DNA of 18,580 nucleotides from CALBLZ01 sp041917855 (lineage in GTDB: Bacteria; Patescibacteriota; UBA1384; CAILIB01), in the NCBI GenBank assembly GCA_041917855.1, contig JAYRWT010000019.1, forward strand, positions 1 through 18,580, read 5' to 3'. The translations under genes and the position numbers were made by a program. Position 1 is the stretch's first letter; the number at the start of each line of letters is the position of its first letter. The notes under the pieces are model-generated. The model made no database searches. It was not told the DNA's origin and saw only the letters and a list, made by a program, of their open reading frames with translations. Below, one piece after another: positions 1 to 7,670 of this stretch.

Positions 1-1
1 A

Positions 2-1702
2 GTTACCGGAATAGTGGCCAAAAAAGTAGGGAAAGCCAGCCTTGCTGCGGCAAAACATACGAGCGAGCTAACTAAAGAGAAAGTACTCCCCGCAGCAAAG
101 GGTGCAATTCAAAAAGGTATGAGCAAGATCGCACCCCCTGAAGCGGTTGAAGTTGGTGCAGGTCTCCCTGCTGTAGAGCTGATTTTACCCAAAAAGGAGC
201 GAGATAAGCAAAAGAAGGTAGCAGCACCTTCGGAGCCTGTAACGACAGAATCAGCAGTGGCTGAACAAGCAGAATCAGTAGCAAATCCAGAAAAAGAGTT
301 GGTGGAAGGCTACGACCAACTCCACTCAGAAGACGACCCCCAGACTATCGATCAGCCCGACACCTTTAGCGATGAGTTTAACGAAGCAGAAATTGGCAGC
401 GTTATCAGCACAGCAGCGCCAACCCCGCCCAAGGCAGCTGTTTCGCGCACACCGCTAGAGAAGGTTCGCTATATCCTACTAAAGAAAGTCCCGTACTACA
501 CCCTCACCTACCTCCATAAGTTTTTGATGTGGCTACAGGTACCAGGCAACAAGAAAAAGGCAGCTCTTGGCCTGGCTGCCTTGCTAATTATCATTACGGT
601 ATGGGGTGTATTTGCTCAACGTGGCAACAAAGATGATGCAACCGTTACTAGTAGGTCAGAAATTGCCACAACCCTAAATGATGTGCGTGATTTACAGAAA
701 AAGATTACAACCGCAGTCAGCCTTGAGCAGTATGTAGAAGCGAGCCGAGATATTGAAAGCTCCTATAAAAAACTGCGTAGCCTAGCTGGCCTAAGCGCCG
801 CCGATGAAGAAAGTCGTAATGCACTCTGGGAAAGCATTACCCAACAGGCAGATGTAATTACCAAAACCACTCGCCTGACTGAGCCTGTTTCTAGCTATGC
901 CTTTACCTCTCCCGTCTCTAACTTCTTTACCGGTCTGCCCTACTTTTATGGTTTTGAAAGCCTTAAGGCGAGCGTACTGCGCACTGGTAAGGGCGATGCC
1001 AAACAAGTACAAACTAGCGTTTCACTATCGAGCAACCAAGATCCAATTGTGGCAATAGCCAGCACCGACGAGAGTGACACAGCAGGCTACGCTCTAACTA
1101 AGGAGAGTAAGATCTACCGTATTGTCCAGATCGGCAACACAACCACACTCTCCGCCATCACGCCAGAAGAAGGAACCTTTGCCTTTGGCGATGGGCTAGC
1201 AACCTATGCCGGCAATATCTACATTCTGAGCGGAAAGAACGGGCAAGTGTGGCGCTATCGCAATACAGGCACACGCTACAGCAAGGGCACGGCCATGATC
1301 AGTGAGCCTGAGGCGGTTGGATCGACTAATAGCGTATCAGTTGCAATCGACGGAGCTGTGTACCTACTTAAGTCTGATGGAACCGTTCTAAAGTTCCTCT
1401 CAAATAAGCTAGTCTCTGATTTTGCCCTAAAGAACGTCCCCGCTCTGTCGCAAAAACTGATGCGACCAAAGCAAATTATTACCAGCGAGAGCATAAATAG
1501 TATCTATATTCTCGATGCTGGCGACGCAGCGGGGACCTTCTCTACTGCCAAGGTCATGGAGTTTGGCAAGAACGGCAACTTTATTCGAGAGTACGCTTTC
1601 CCCAAAAACTTTACCGATGTGCGCGGTATCGACATTAATCAAAAAGATAAAAAGCTCTGGGTTCTGAACGAGTCCACTGTCTACGAATTCAATATTCCCT
1701 AA
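2..1702 (+). CDS. Membrane-anchored protein of unknown function with propeller-like C-terminal region (probably 5'-partial)
   Basis: I do not recognise a named family. The frame is open from base 2. The first possible start is GTG at 14, with no ribosome binding site or -10-like element before it, so the gene probably begins upstream of the window. Numbering from the GTG gives 562 residues: a basic, Ala/Lys-rich stretch (1-70), an acidic low-complexity linker (70-145), one transmembrane helix (about 183-201, followed by QRGNK), a helical, possibly coiled-coil segment (about 212-285), and a beta-rich region (about 335-562). That region has repeating strands of the type IYRIV, IYILSGKNGQVWRY, VYLLKSDGTVLKF, IYILD..KVMEFGKNG and LWVLNESTVYEF, which resemble NHL or YVTN propeller blades. 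With basic and acidic parts before the helix, the propeller would lie outside the cytoplasm. An enzymatic domain could precede the visible part. The stop codon interlocks with that of argS on the other strand (CTAA). Confidence 0.75.
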   Translation, partial: VTGIVAKKVGKASLAAAKHTSELTKEKVLPAAKGAIQKGMSKIAPPEAVEVGAGLPAVELILPKKERDKQKKVAAPSEPVTTESAVAEQAESVANPEKELVEGYDQLHSEDDPQTIDQPDTFSDEFNEAEIGSVISTAAPTPPKAAVSRTPLEKVRYILLKKVPYYTLTYLHKFLMWLQVPGNKKKAALGLAALLIIITVWGVFAQRGNKDDATVTSRSEIATTLNDVRDLQKKITTAVSLEQYVEASRDIESSYKKLRSLAGLSAADEESRNALWESITQQADVITKTTRLTEPVSSYAFTSPVSNFFTGLPYFYGFESLKASVLRTGKGDAKQVQTSVSLSSNQDPIVAIASTDESDTAGYALTKESKIYRIVQIGNTTTLSAITPEEGTFAFGDGLATYAGNIYILSGKNGQVWRYRNTGTRYSKGTAMISEPEAVGSTNSVSVAIDGAVYLLKSDGTVLKFLSNKLVSDFALKNVPALSQKLMRPKQIITSESINSIYILDAGDAAGTFSTAKVMEFGKNGNFIREYAFPKNFTDVRGIDINQKDKKLWVLNESTVYEFNIP

Positions 1703-3447
1703 AGCTTTTCTACGCTCGGTATCCCTAGGAGTTGCAGCCCGAGTGTAAATTCGCGCAGAGCAATTTCAGAAAGCGCTAGCCATGTTTGCTGCGTTTCAGC
1801 ACTTGTCTCAGACACTATATTCGTCTGGTGGTAAAACTGGTTGTAAATTGCTGCCAGCTGGTAGAGTGCCTCACAGAGTATATGCGGTGCACGCTGGCTG
1901 TATGCCATCGCTACTTCATCTGCGAAACCTAGCAGTCGGTAGGCAAGTGGTCGTTCTACATCCCCTATGCTGTGAACTACCCGAGGAGTATCTGGTAGCT
2001 TACGCATAATGGAGTGAATTCGGGCAGATGTGTACAGCAAGTACGGACCCGTCTTGCCCTCAAAGCTCGTGAACCTATCTACATCAAATGAGTAGTCTGA
2101 CGCCCGGTGGTTAATCAGGTCGGCATACTTAAGTGCAGCCAACGCAACAGCATGGGTAATATTCTCGCGCTCTGCTGGAGTATATGCTGACGCTCCCTGT
2201 GTTTCCGCCAGGCGATCGGCTGCTTTCTCATGAGCAAGCGCAATCAAATCTTTCAGCTCCATCACACCGCCAGCCCTGGTTTTGAATGGCCTGCCATCTG
2301 GGCCATTAACCGTGCCAAATCCCAGGTGCTCAAAGCTCTGCTGATCATTAGCTAAGCCAACCTGTTTTGCCACGGCAAACAGCTGTTCAAAGTGTAACTT
2401 TTGGCGCTGATCTACCACGTATAAAAACTGCTCAATATGGTCTACATTTATCCGCTCATCGATGGCTGCGATGTCGGTTGTAGAGTATAGGTAGGAGCCG
2501 TCAGATTTAGCCAGAATAAACGGCGGTTCATCAGGCATACTCGAAATCTGAATAATTAAAGCCCCCTCACTTTCTACTGCCTGACCTGCATCTTTCAGTC
2601 GTTGAATGAGTGGTGCAATACGATTATGGTAGTGGCTTTCGCCGTACCACCAATCAAAATCAACCTCCAGCTCAGCCATATTGGCCTTGATGGCGGCGAG
2701 TGATACATCTACAAAATGTTGCCAGAGAGCACGATACCCGACATGTCCATTCTGCAAGTTTGTAGTTGCTGCTAGCGCCTGCTTAGCAAACTCAGGATCT
2801 TCCTTGTATAAAGATGCGGCCTGAGGATACAGCACTTTTAGGTCTTCAATGCTAACAGGCGATTGACCGCCGTCCCCTGTGAAGTTATCAGAGAAGTAGG
2901 GCCACTCTGGGTGTTCCTTTTTTAAGAAAGCAATGAGCATTCCCATGGGCGTCCCCCAATCCCCCATGTGGATATCACCATACACAGTATCACCGGCAAA
3001 CCGTGCCAGGCGCTTAATACTCTCACCTATTACACTAGAGCGCAGGTGCCCCACATGGAGCGGCTTGGCTACATTTGGCCCACCAAAATCTACGACTGTT
3101 CTTTTATTAGAGAGCTGCGGCACACCCAAGCGTTCATCTTTTTGTAATGTAACAAGGTGTAGGGTGAAAAAGTCAGGCGCTAGGGTGATATTCAGGAAGC
3201 CTGGCCCGGCAATTTCAACTGATGTAACGTATTCGCACTGCTGCAGTGCTTCCATTACCTGTCCTGCAATATCTCGCGGCGACAGACCCAAGGCCTTGGT
3301 CAATTGCATGGCAATATTGGTGGCTGTGTCGGCAGTAACGTGAGCAGGTGGCTCAGTGCACTGCACACCTTCCGGCCATGCCCAGCCTTTTTCCTTGCAG
3401 ACTAACTGAAGCAGTCCTAGTACATACTGAGAAACCGACTGACTCAT
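1699..3447 (-). CDS. argS: Arginine--tRNA ligase (ArgRS)
   Basis: Class I synthetase that charges tRNA-Arg in the cytoplasm; 582 residues, normal for the family. The N-terminal tRNA-binding domain covers about 1-110 (VTSVEIAGPGFLNITL). The catalytic core carries FGGPNVAKPLHVGHLRS, with the HIGH motif as HVGH at 131-134, followed by GDIHMGDWGTPMGML. The KMSKS site is the degenerate form usual in ArgRS (RPFKTRAGG, 386-394). The DALR anticodon-binding domain runs from about 463 to the end and includes GPYLLYTSARIHSI. I chose the ATG at 3447 because the protein then starts MSQSVSQYVLGLL and the ATG overlaps the tyrS TGA as ATGA. An upstream in-frame ATG at 3534 would add 29 residues lying inside tyrS and is unlikely. 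The gene is probably translated by coupling to tyrS. Its TAG interlocks with the stop of the convergent gene. Confidence 0.97.
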   Translation of the reverse strand: MSQSVSQYVLGLLQLVCKEKGWAWPEGVQCTEPPAHVTADTATNIAMQLTKALGLSPRDIAGQVMEALQQCEYVTSVEIAGPGFLNITLAPDFFTLHLVTLQKDERLGVPQLSNKRTVVDFGGPNVAKPLHVGHLRSSVIGESIKRLARFAGDTVYGDIHMGDWGTPMGMLIAFLKKEHPEWPYFSDNFTGDGGQSPVSIEDLKVLYPQAASLYKEDPEFAKQALAATTNLQNGHVGYRALWQHFVDVSLAAIKANMAELEVDFDWWYGESHYHNRIAPLIQRLKDAGQAVESEGALIIQISSMPDEPPFILAKSDGSYLYSTTDIAAIDERINVDHIEQFLYVVDQRQKLHFEQLFAVAKQVGLANDQQSFEHLGFGTVNGPDGRPFKTRAGGVMELKDLIALAHEKAADRLAETQGASAYTPAERENITHAVALAALKYADLINHRASDYSFDVDRFTSFEGKTGPYLLYTSARIHSIMRKLPDTPRVVHSIGDVERPLAYRLLGFADEVAMAYSQRAPHILCEALYQLAAIYNQFYHQTNIVSETSAETQQTWLALSEIALREFTLGLQLLGIPSVEKL

Positions 3448-4637
3448 GACTGTAGTCGAACAAAGGAGTGCTTGCCCACTTGCAGCACTTTGCCAGCAAC
3501 ACTGCCTGGCACAATCTGTATGTCTGCTTCGCATACGTTGCCATCTAGACGCACACCACGTTGCTCTAATAGGCGACGAGCCTCCGATTTGCTTGTGGTT
3601 AGACCAGCATCTACTAGAAGCTGGGTAAGTGAAAGTTCTGCCACAACGCTAAACTCACTAATCTCTGTAGGCAGCTCAGTCCGTTCATGTTCCCAGCGTT
3701 GCTGGGTCTCAGCCCCCCGACCTTCGCCATAAAAGAGATCAACCATGGCTACCGCCATCTGTTGCTTCAGGTTTTTTGGATTCTCGCCGCTACCCAAGCG
3801 TGAGTCAAATTCTTCTTCAGTAAACGGACGTGCTGAACGAGGAAATACTGCCAGGTACTCTTTCATAACTGCATCTGCCAGCTGCATACACTGCGTGTAC
3901 ATGCCAAAAGCTGGCTGGTTAAGGCTGATAATATTACCTAGGCTTGAGCTCATTTTCTGACCGTCCGCGCCATTAATCAAAATATTTGTAATGACAGCTT
4001 GAGGCGCTTGACCCATATACTCCTGAAGTGTCCGGCCTGCCAGCAGATTAAACCACTGGTCCGAACCGCCAATCTCAATATCTGACTCTAACATCACAGA
4101 ATCGTACCCCTGCATAAGCGGGTAGAGCATTTCCCGCAAGCTGACTGGATTACCAGCCTCAATGCGTCGCGCAATTAACTCACGCTTAATGAACTGATTC
4201 ACCGTAAAGACATCAGCAAGTTCAGCAATTTTAGAGAAAGAGAGCTCGCCCAACCAAGAAGAGTTATAGCTAAACGTCACCAGATCTTTTTTCTCAGGAT
4301 TCAGCACCATCCATAACTGCTTTTCGTAATCTACCAAATTTGCCTGCACCTGCTCCTTGGTGAGCATTGGGCGTTTTCCATCTTTGTCGGAGGTATCACC
4401 TACGAGTGCTGTAAAGTCACCGATCACGAGTTGAATCTGGTGACCAAGCTCTTGAAAGGCCCGCAAGCGCCAAAGGGGAATCGCCCTACCTACGTGGAGG
4501 TTGGTACTTGTTGGGTCTATGCCAAGTTTAACTTTGAGCTGCTTGCCGTTCTTCGCCTCCTCCCAAACGCGCTGCACATCAACGGAATCGGCTACAAGAT
4601 ACTCAAAACAATCGCTGAGTGTAAATTCGAGCTGCAT
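3444..4637 (-). CDS. tyrS: Tyrosine--tRNA ligase (TyrRS)
   Basis: Class I synthetase that charges tRNA-Tyr; 397 residues. The Rossmann core begins KLGIDPTSTNLHVGRAIPL (37-55), so the HIGH motif reads HVGR at 48-51. It is followed by VIGDFTALVGDTSDKDGKRP, the tyrosine-binding QGYDS (176-180) and GGSDQ (190-194), and GQKMSSSLGN with KMSKS read as KMSSS at 228-232. A C-terminal S4 RNA-binding domain lies at about 334-397 (TTSKSEARRLLEQRGVRLDG). Both signature motifs depart from the textbook form, but the rest of the core is well conserved, so the enzyme is probably active and from a divergent TyrRS clade. The gene starts 39 bases from the divergent PBP1A gene and overlaps argS by 4 bases. There is no clear Shine-Dalgarno site; a promoter-like -35/-10 pair ends 6 nt before the ATG. 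Confidence 0.96.
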   Translation of the reverse strand: MQLEFTLSDCFEYLVADSVDVQRVWEEAKNGKQLKVKLGIDPTSTNLHVGRAIPLWRLRAFQELGHQIQLVIGDFTALVGDTSDKDGKRPMLTKEQVQANLVDYEKQLWMVLNPEKKDLVTFSYNSSWLGELSFSKIAELADVFTVNQFIKRELIARRIEAGNPVSLREMLYPLMQGYDSVMLESDIEIGGSDQWFNLLAGRTLQEYMGQAPQAVITNILINGADGQKMSSSLGNIISLNQPAFGMYTQCMQLADAVMKEYLAVFPRSARPFTEEEFDSRLGSGENPKNLKQQMAVAMVDLFYGEGRGAETQQRWEHERTELPTEISEFSVVAELSLTQLLVDAGLTTSKSEARRLLEQRGVRLDGNVCEADIQIVPGSVAGKVLQVGKHSFVRLQS

Positions 4638-4643
4638 ACTGTA

Positions 4644-4672
4644 ACTTTACCTGATCTTCTGATATGCTTCAA
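4644..4672 (-). promoter_or_regulatory. Predicted tyrS-argS promoter, possibly leaderless
   Basis: On the minus strand, TTGAAG (4672-4667) is followed by a 17-bp spacer, TAAAGT (4649-4644), six bases and then the tyrS ATG. Both boxes match the sigma-70 consensus at 4 of 6 positions. With normal -10 to start-site spacing, transcription would begin at or next to the A of the ATG. The -35 box overlaps the proposed PBP1A -10 on the other strand, so the two promoters could not easily be occupied together. Prediction from sequence only. Confidence 0.45.
4660..4668 (+). promoter_or_regulatory. Predicted PBP1A extended -10 promoter element
   Basis: TGA followed by TATGCT (hexamer at 4663-4668) is an extended -10 form matching TATAAT at 4 of 6 positions. 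It ends 8 nt before the ATG at 4677. No good -35 box lies at 16-18 bp. No Shine-Dalgarno sequence precedes the start. The spacing would give a leader of only one or two bases, or none. Confidence 0.35.
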
Positions 4673-4676
4673 TCAT

Positions 4677-7670
4677 ATGAAGCCACCACGACGCGGCTCT
4701 CGGCGTCCATCATCTCGCTTCAATCCTCTGGGCTTACGTTCCACCGGAGACAGCACTCGCAAACCTTTGCCGAGTAATAAATTTTTGCGCACAAATAGCG
4801 TTTCGCCTAAATCTGGCAAAGGCAAAAAAGAGAGCCTTTTTATTACGCGTCTAACCGGACCACGCCCCTGGTACTGGCCATTTCACTGGAAGCCACGATT
4901 CACCTGGCGCGGGCTGTTTATTGTGCTGGGCGTCGGATTTGCTGTGCTTGCCTTGGGCATCACAGGTGTCTTTGCCTATTTTGTACGTGATTTACCAAAC
5001 CCACGTCAGCTCTCCAACCGCTCGGTAGCAGAATCTACCAAAATTCTTGATCGTAACGGCAAGCTTATCTACTCGTTCTTTGGCAGTGAAAACCGTACAC
5101 TACTCAAGCCGGAGCAGATTAACGCCTACTCCAAGAACGCTTCAATTGCCTTAGAGGATTCAGAATTCTACAGTCACCCCGGCTTCTCCGTTAAGGGTCT
5201 CGGCCGCGCAGCATGGTGCAAGGTGCGTGGTAGCTACTGTGGTGGTGGCTCTACCATTACCCAGCAGTTTGTAAAGAATGCCTTACTTACCAGTGAGCAA
5301 ACAGCAGATCGTAAACTGCGCGACTTAATTTTGGCTATTGAGGTTGAACAGGTATACACCAAGGAAGAAATTCTTACGGGATACCTTAACGAAATCTCTT
5401 ACGGCGGCAATGTGTATGGTCTTGAAGCTGCTGCTCAGAACTTCTTTGGCAAATCCGCCATCGATCTCACACTTTCAGAAGCAGCTACGCTAGCTTCTAT
5501 CCCACAGCAGCCAACCTATTTTTCGCCATACGGTGACCACCTAGAAGATCTATTCGCACGCAAAGACTATGCTCTCGATCGCATGGCCTTACTTGGTTTA
5601 GTCAGCAAAGAAGAAGCAGAGGCAGCTAAGCTAGCCGCGCCTAACTTAGAGAAGCCAACCTTTACCCGAAAGACAAATATTACAGCGCCTCACTTTGTCT
5701 TCTATATTCGCCAGCAACTACTCAAGTTTATGGGAGAAGATCCACAGCTAGCTGAAATTAAGCTGGATCAAGCAGGCTACGTGGTCACTACTTCAATAGA
5801 CATGGAGGCTCAGACGCTAGCTGAAAATATTTTGAAGGAAATGGGTCCAAGCACGGTTAAAAAGTATGGCGCTAGTAATGCCGCGCTCACTGCTGTAGAT
5901 CCTAAGACCGGTGAGGTAATCGCCATGGCGGGCAGCATTGACTACGACAACTCTAGGTCCGGTAACACAAACTTCGCTAACGCTCTGCTCCAGCCTGGTT
6001 CCTCGTTTAAACCAATTGTATTTGCCACCGCTTTCGATAAAGAGAACAAAAAAAGCCCCGCCTCGATTACCTTCGACCTCGATACCGACTTTGGCAACTA
6101 CCGACCAAAAAACTATAATGGACAGTTTCGCGGACCAGTTACTAATCGCAACGCCCTAGCGCAGTCGCTAAACATTCCAGCAGTTAAAAATCTTCACCTA
6201 GTAGGAATTAGCAACGCCATTGCAACAGCCGAGCGTATGGGTATTACTTCGCTATCTGGTAAGCCTGGTGACTATGGTCTTTCACTTGTTTTGGGCTCAG
6301 GCGAGGTCCGCCCTGTTGAATTAGCCAGCGCCTACGGCACCTTTGCAAACGAAGGTATGCACCATAATCTTCGGCCAATTCTGACTATTGAGAAGAATGG
6401 TGAGATGGTAAAGGATTTTCGTAAGGAAGAAGCCAAGAAGGCAATCGAGCCTGAGGTCGCCTACCAGATAAGCAACATTCTTTCAGACAACGCCGCTCGC
6501 GCCCCAATCTTTGGCACGAAAAACAGCCTTACCCTACCTGATCGCCCAGTTGCAGCTAAAACTGGTACAACCAACAATAACCGTGATGCTTGGACTGCCG
6601 GCTACACGCCACAAATTGCAACAGTTGTGTGGGTGGGTAATAACGAACCAAATAAAACAATGGTAGCTGGAGCGGATGGCTCATACGTAGCTGCTCCCAT
6701 TTGGAATCGCTTTATGCGTGAGTACCTTAAGGGCAAGCCTGTGGAGGAATTTAAGCGCCCAAGCACTATTACCGAGCTCACAGTTGATTTCCTTTCTGGA
6801 AAACTTCCAACCGATCAAAGCCCAGAGAACCAACGGGTAAAGGATATCTTTGCGCCATGGCAAATACCAACCGAAAATGACAACGTACACATTAAGCTAC
6901 GCATCGATAAAACAAGCGGTAAACTTGCAACTGATCTAACTCCCCCAGAGCTCGTTGAGGAAAGAATTTACTTTACGATTACATCTGAGCAGCCAAATAA
7001 TCCCAACTGGGAAAATCCTGTCCAGGCCTGGGCACAAGCTAACGGTGGTGGTGTAAAGCCGCCAACGGACTTTGATGACGTACACACAGAAACCAATCGT
7101 CCTACCCTCAGTTTTGTTTCGCCAAAAAGCGGTGACTCCTTTGGTGACAGTGTTTCGCTGGAAGTTTCGGTAGGTGGCAACCGACCAATTACCAAGGTTG
7201 AGTTTTACGTTGATAACGTTTTGGCAGGCACAAGAACATCTGCGCCGTGGCGTGTTGATTACAATGCATCTGCATTGGCGAGTGGCACTCACATCATTAC
7301 TGCAAAGGTCATGAATGACCTGAACATGACACGCACGGAGGAGGTAAGTGCTAATAAAACCACCAGCGGAAACTCAGGACCACTCAGCCCGGTGATTAAC
7401 CCAAGCATCATGCGTGTTGGAAAGAACGCCGTGATCACCTGGAGCAACCCGCCAGATGCAGCACTGGCAGGTGTACGGGTATACCAATCGCTAAATGCTG
7501 GTGTACTTGGAACGCTTATTCGTACGGTGCCAGCAACACCAAATAACACTGGCACAACTACCGTTGAAAACCTTGCCCCCGGCACCTACTACTTCTCGCT
7601 ACGACCTGTAGATAGCAACGGTGCTCGAGAAAGCACTTCTGGTCAGCAACTGAGCATTACTATTCTGTAG
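4677..7670 (+). CDS. Class A penicillin-binding protein (PBP1A type) with C-terminal Ig-like and FN3-like domains
   Basis: Bifunctional peptidoglycan glycosyltransferase and DD-transpeptidase; 997 residues from the ATG at 4677. That start was chosen because an upstream in-frame reading from 4431 lies wholly inside tyrS on the other strand. Domains in order: a basic cytoplasmic tail (1-78); a membrane helix (about 79-103); a GT51 domain with ALEDSEFYSHPGF (catalytic Glu160), GGGSTITQQ (189-197), the region around EVEQVYTKEEILTGYLN and YGGNVYGLEAAAQNFFGK; a transpeptidase domain with SSFK (nucleophile Ser442), SLN (497-499) and KTGTT (628-632); an Ig-like module at about 808-890; and an FN3-like module at about 901-997. 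Two cysteines, C181 and C188, sit directly before the GGSTITQQ motif and are the only cysteines in the protein. The 3' end overlaps radA by 11 bases on the opposite strand. Confidence 0.95.
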   Translation: MKPPRRGSRRPSSRFNPLGLRSTGDSTRKPLPSNKFLRTNSVSPKSGKGKKESLFITRLTGPRPWYWPFHWKPRFTWRGLFIVLGVGFAVLALGITGVFAYFVRDLPNPRQLSNRSVAESTKILDRNGKLIYSFFGSENRTLLKPEQINAYSKNASIALEDSEFYSHPGFSVKGLGRAAWCKVRGSYCGGGSTITQQFVKNALLTSEQTADRKLRDLILAIEVEQVYTKEEILTGYLNEISYGGNVYGLEAAAQNFFGKSAIDLTLSEAATLASIPQQPTYFSPYGDHLEDLFARKDYALDRMALLGLVSKEEAEAAKLAAPNLEKPTFTRKTNITAPHFVFYIRQQLLKFMGEDPQLAEIKLDQAGYVVTTSIDMEAQTLAENILKEMGPSTVKKYGASNAALTAVDPKTGEVIAMAGSIDYDNSRSGNTNFANALLQPGSSFKPIVFATAFDKENKKSPASITFDLDTDFGNYRPKNYNGQFRGPVTNRNALAQSLNIPAVKNLHLVGISNAIATAERMGITSLSGKPGDYGLSLVLGSGEVRPVELASAYGTFANEGMHHNLRPILTIEKNGEMVKDFRKEEAKKAIEPEVAYQISNILSDNAARAPIFGTKNSLTLPDRPVAAKTGTTNNNRDAWTAGYTPQIATVVWVGNNEPNKTMVAGADGSYVAAPIWNRFMREYLKGKPVEEFKRPSTITELTVDFLSGKLPTDQSPENQRVKDIFAPWQIPTENDNVHIKLRIDKTSGKLATDLTPPELVEERIYFTITSEQPNNPNWENPVQAWAQANGGGVKPPTDFDDVHTETNRPTLSFVSPKSGDSFGDSVSLEVSVGGNRPITKVEFYVDNVLAGTRTSAPWRVDYNASALASGTHIITAKVMNDLNMTRTEEVSANKTTSGNSGPLSPVINPSIMRVGKNAVITWSNPPDAALAGVRVYQSLNAGVLGTLIRTVPATPNNTGTTTVENLAPGTYYFSLRPVDSNGARESTSGQQLSITIL

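Noticed and set aside
2933..3343. 136-codon open frame antisense to argS
   Set aside because: Shadow of a strongly conserved synthetase gene with no domain-like sequence or start signal.
3448..3534. Longer argS start adding 29 residues
   Set aside because: The extra segment is tyrS read in another frame, and the ATGA overlap and the family N-terminus support the ATG at 3447.
4431..4676. In-frame N-terminal extension of the PBP gene by 82 codons
   Set aside because: It lies inside tyrS on the opposite strand, has no PBP-like sequence, and the ATG at 4677 gives a normal basic tail and membrane helix.
6936..7292. 118-codon open frame antisense to the PBP C-terminal region
   Set aside because: The composition looks like an out-of-frame reading, and the PBP frame shows clear transpeptidase and Ig-like sequence there.
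7621..7636. GTGCT/AGCAC hairpin downstream of radA on the minus strand as its terminator
   Set aside because: A 5-bp stem with no T-run after it in that direction, lying inside the PBP coding sequence.
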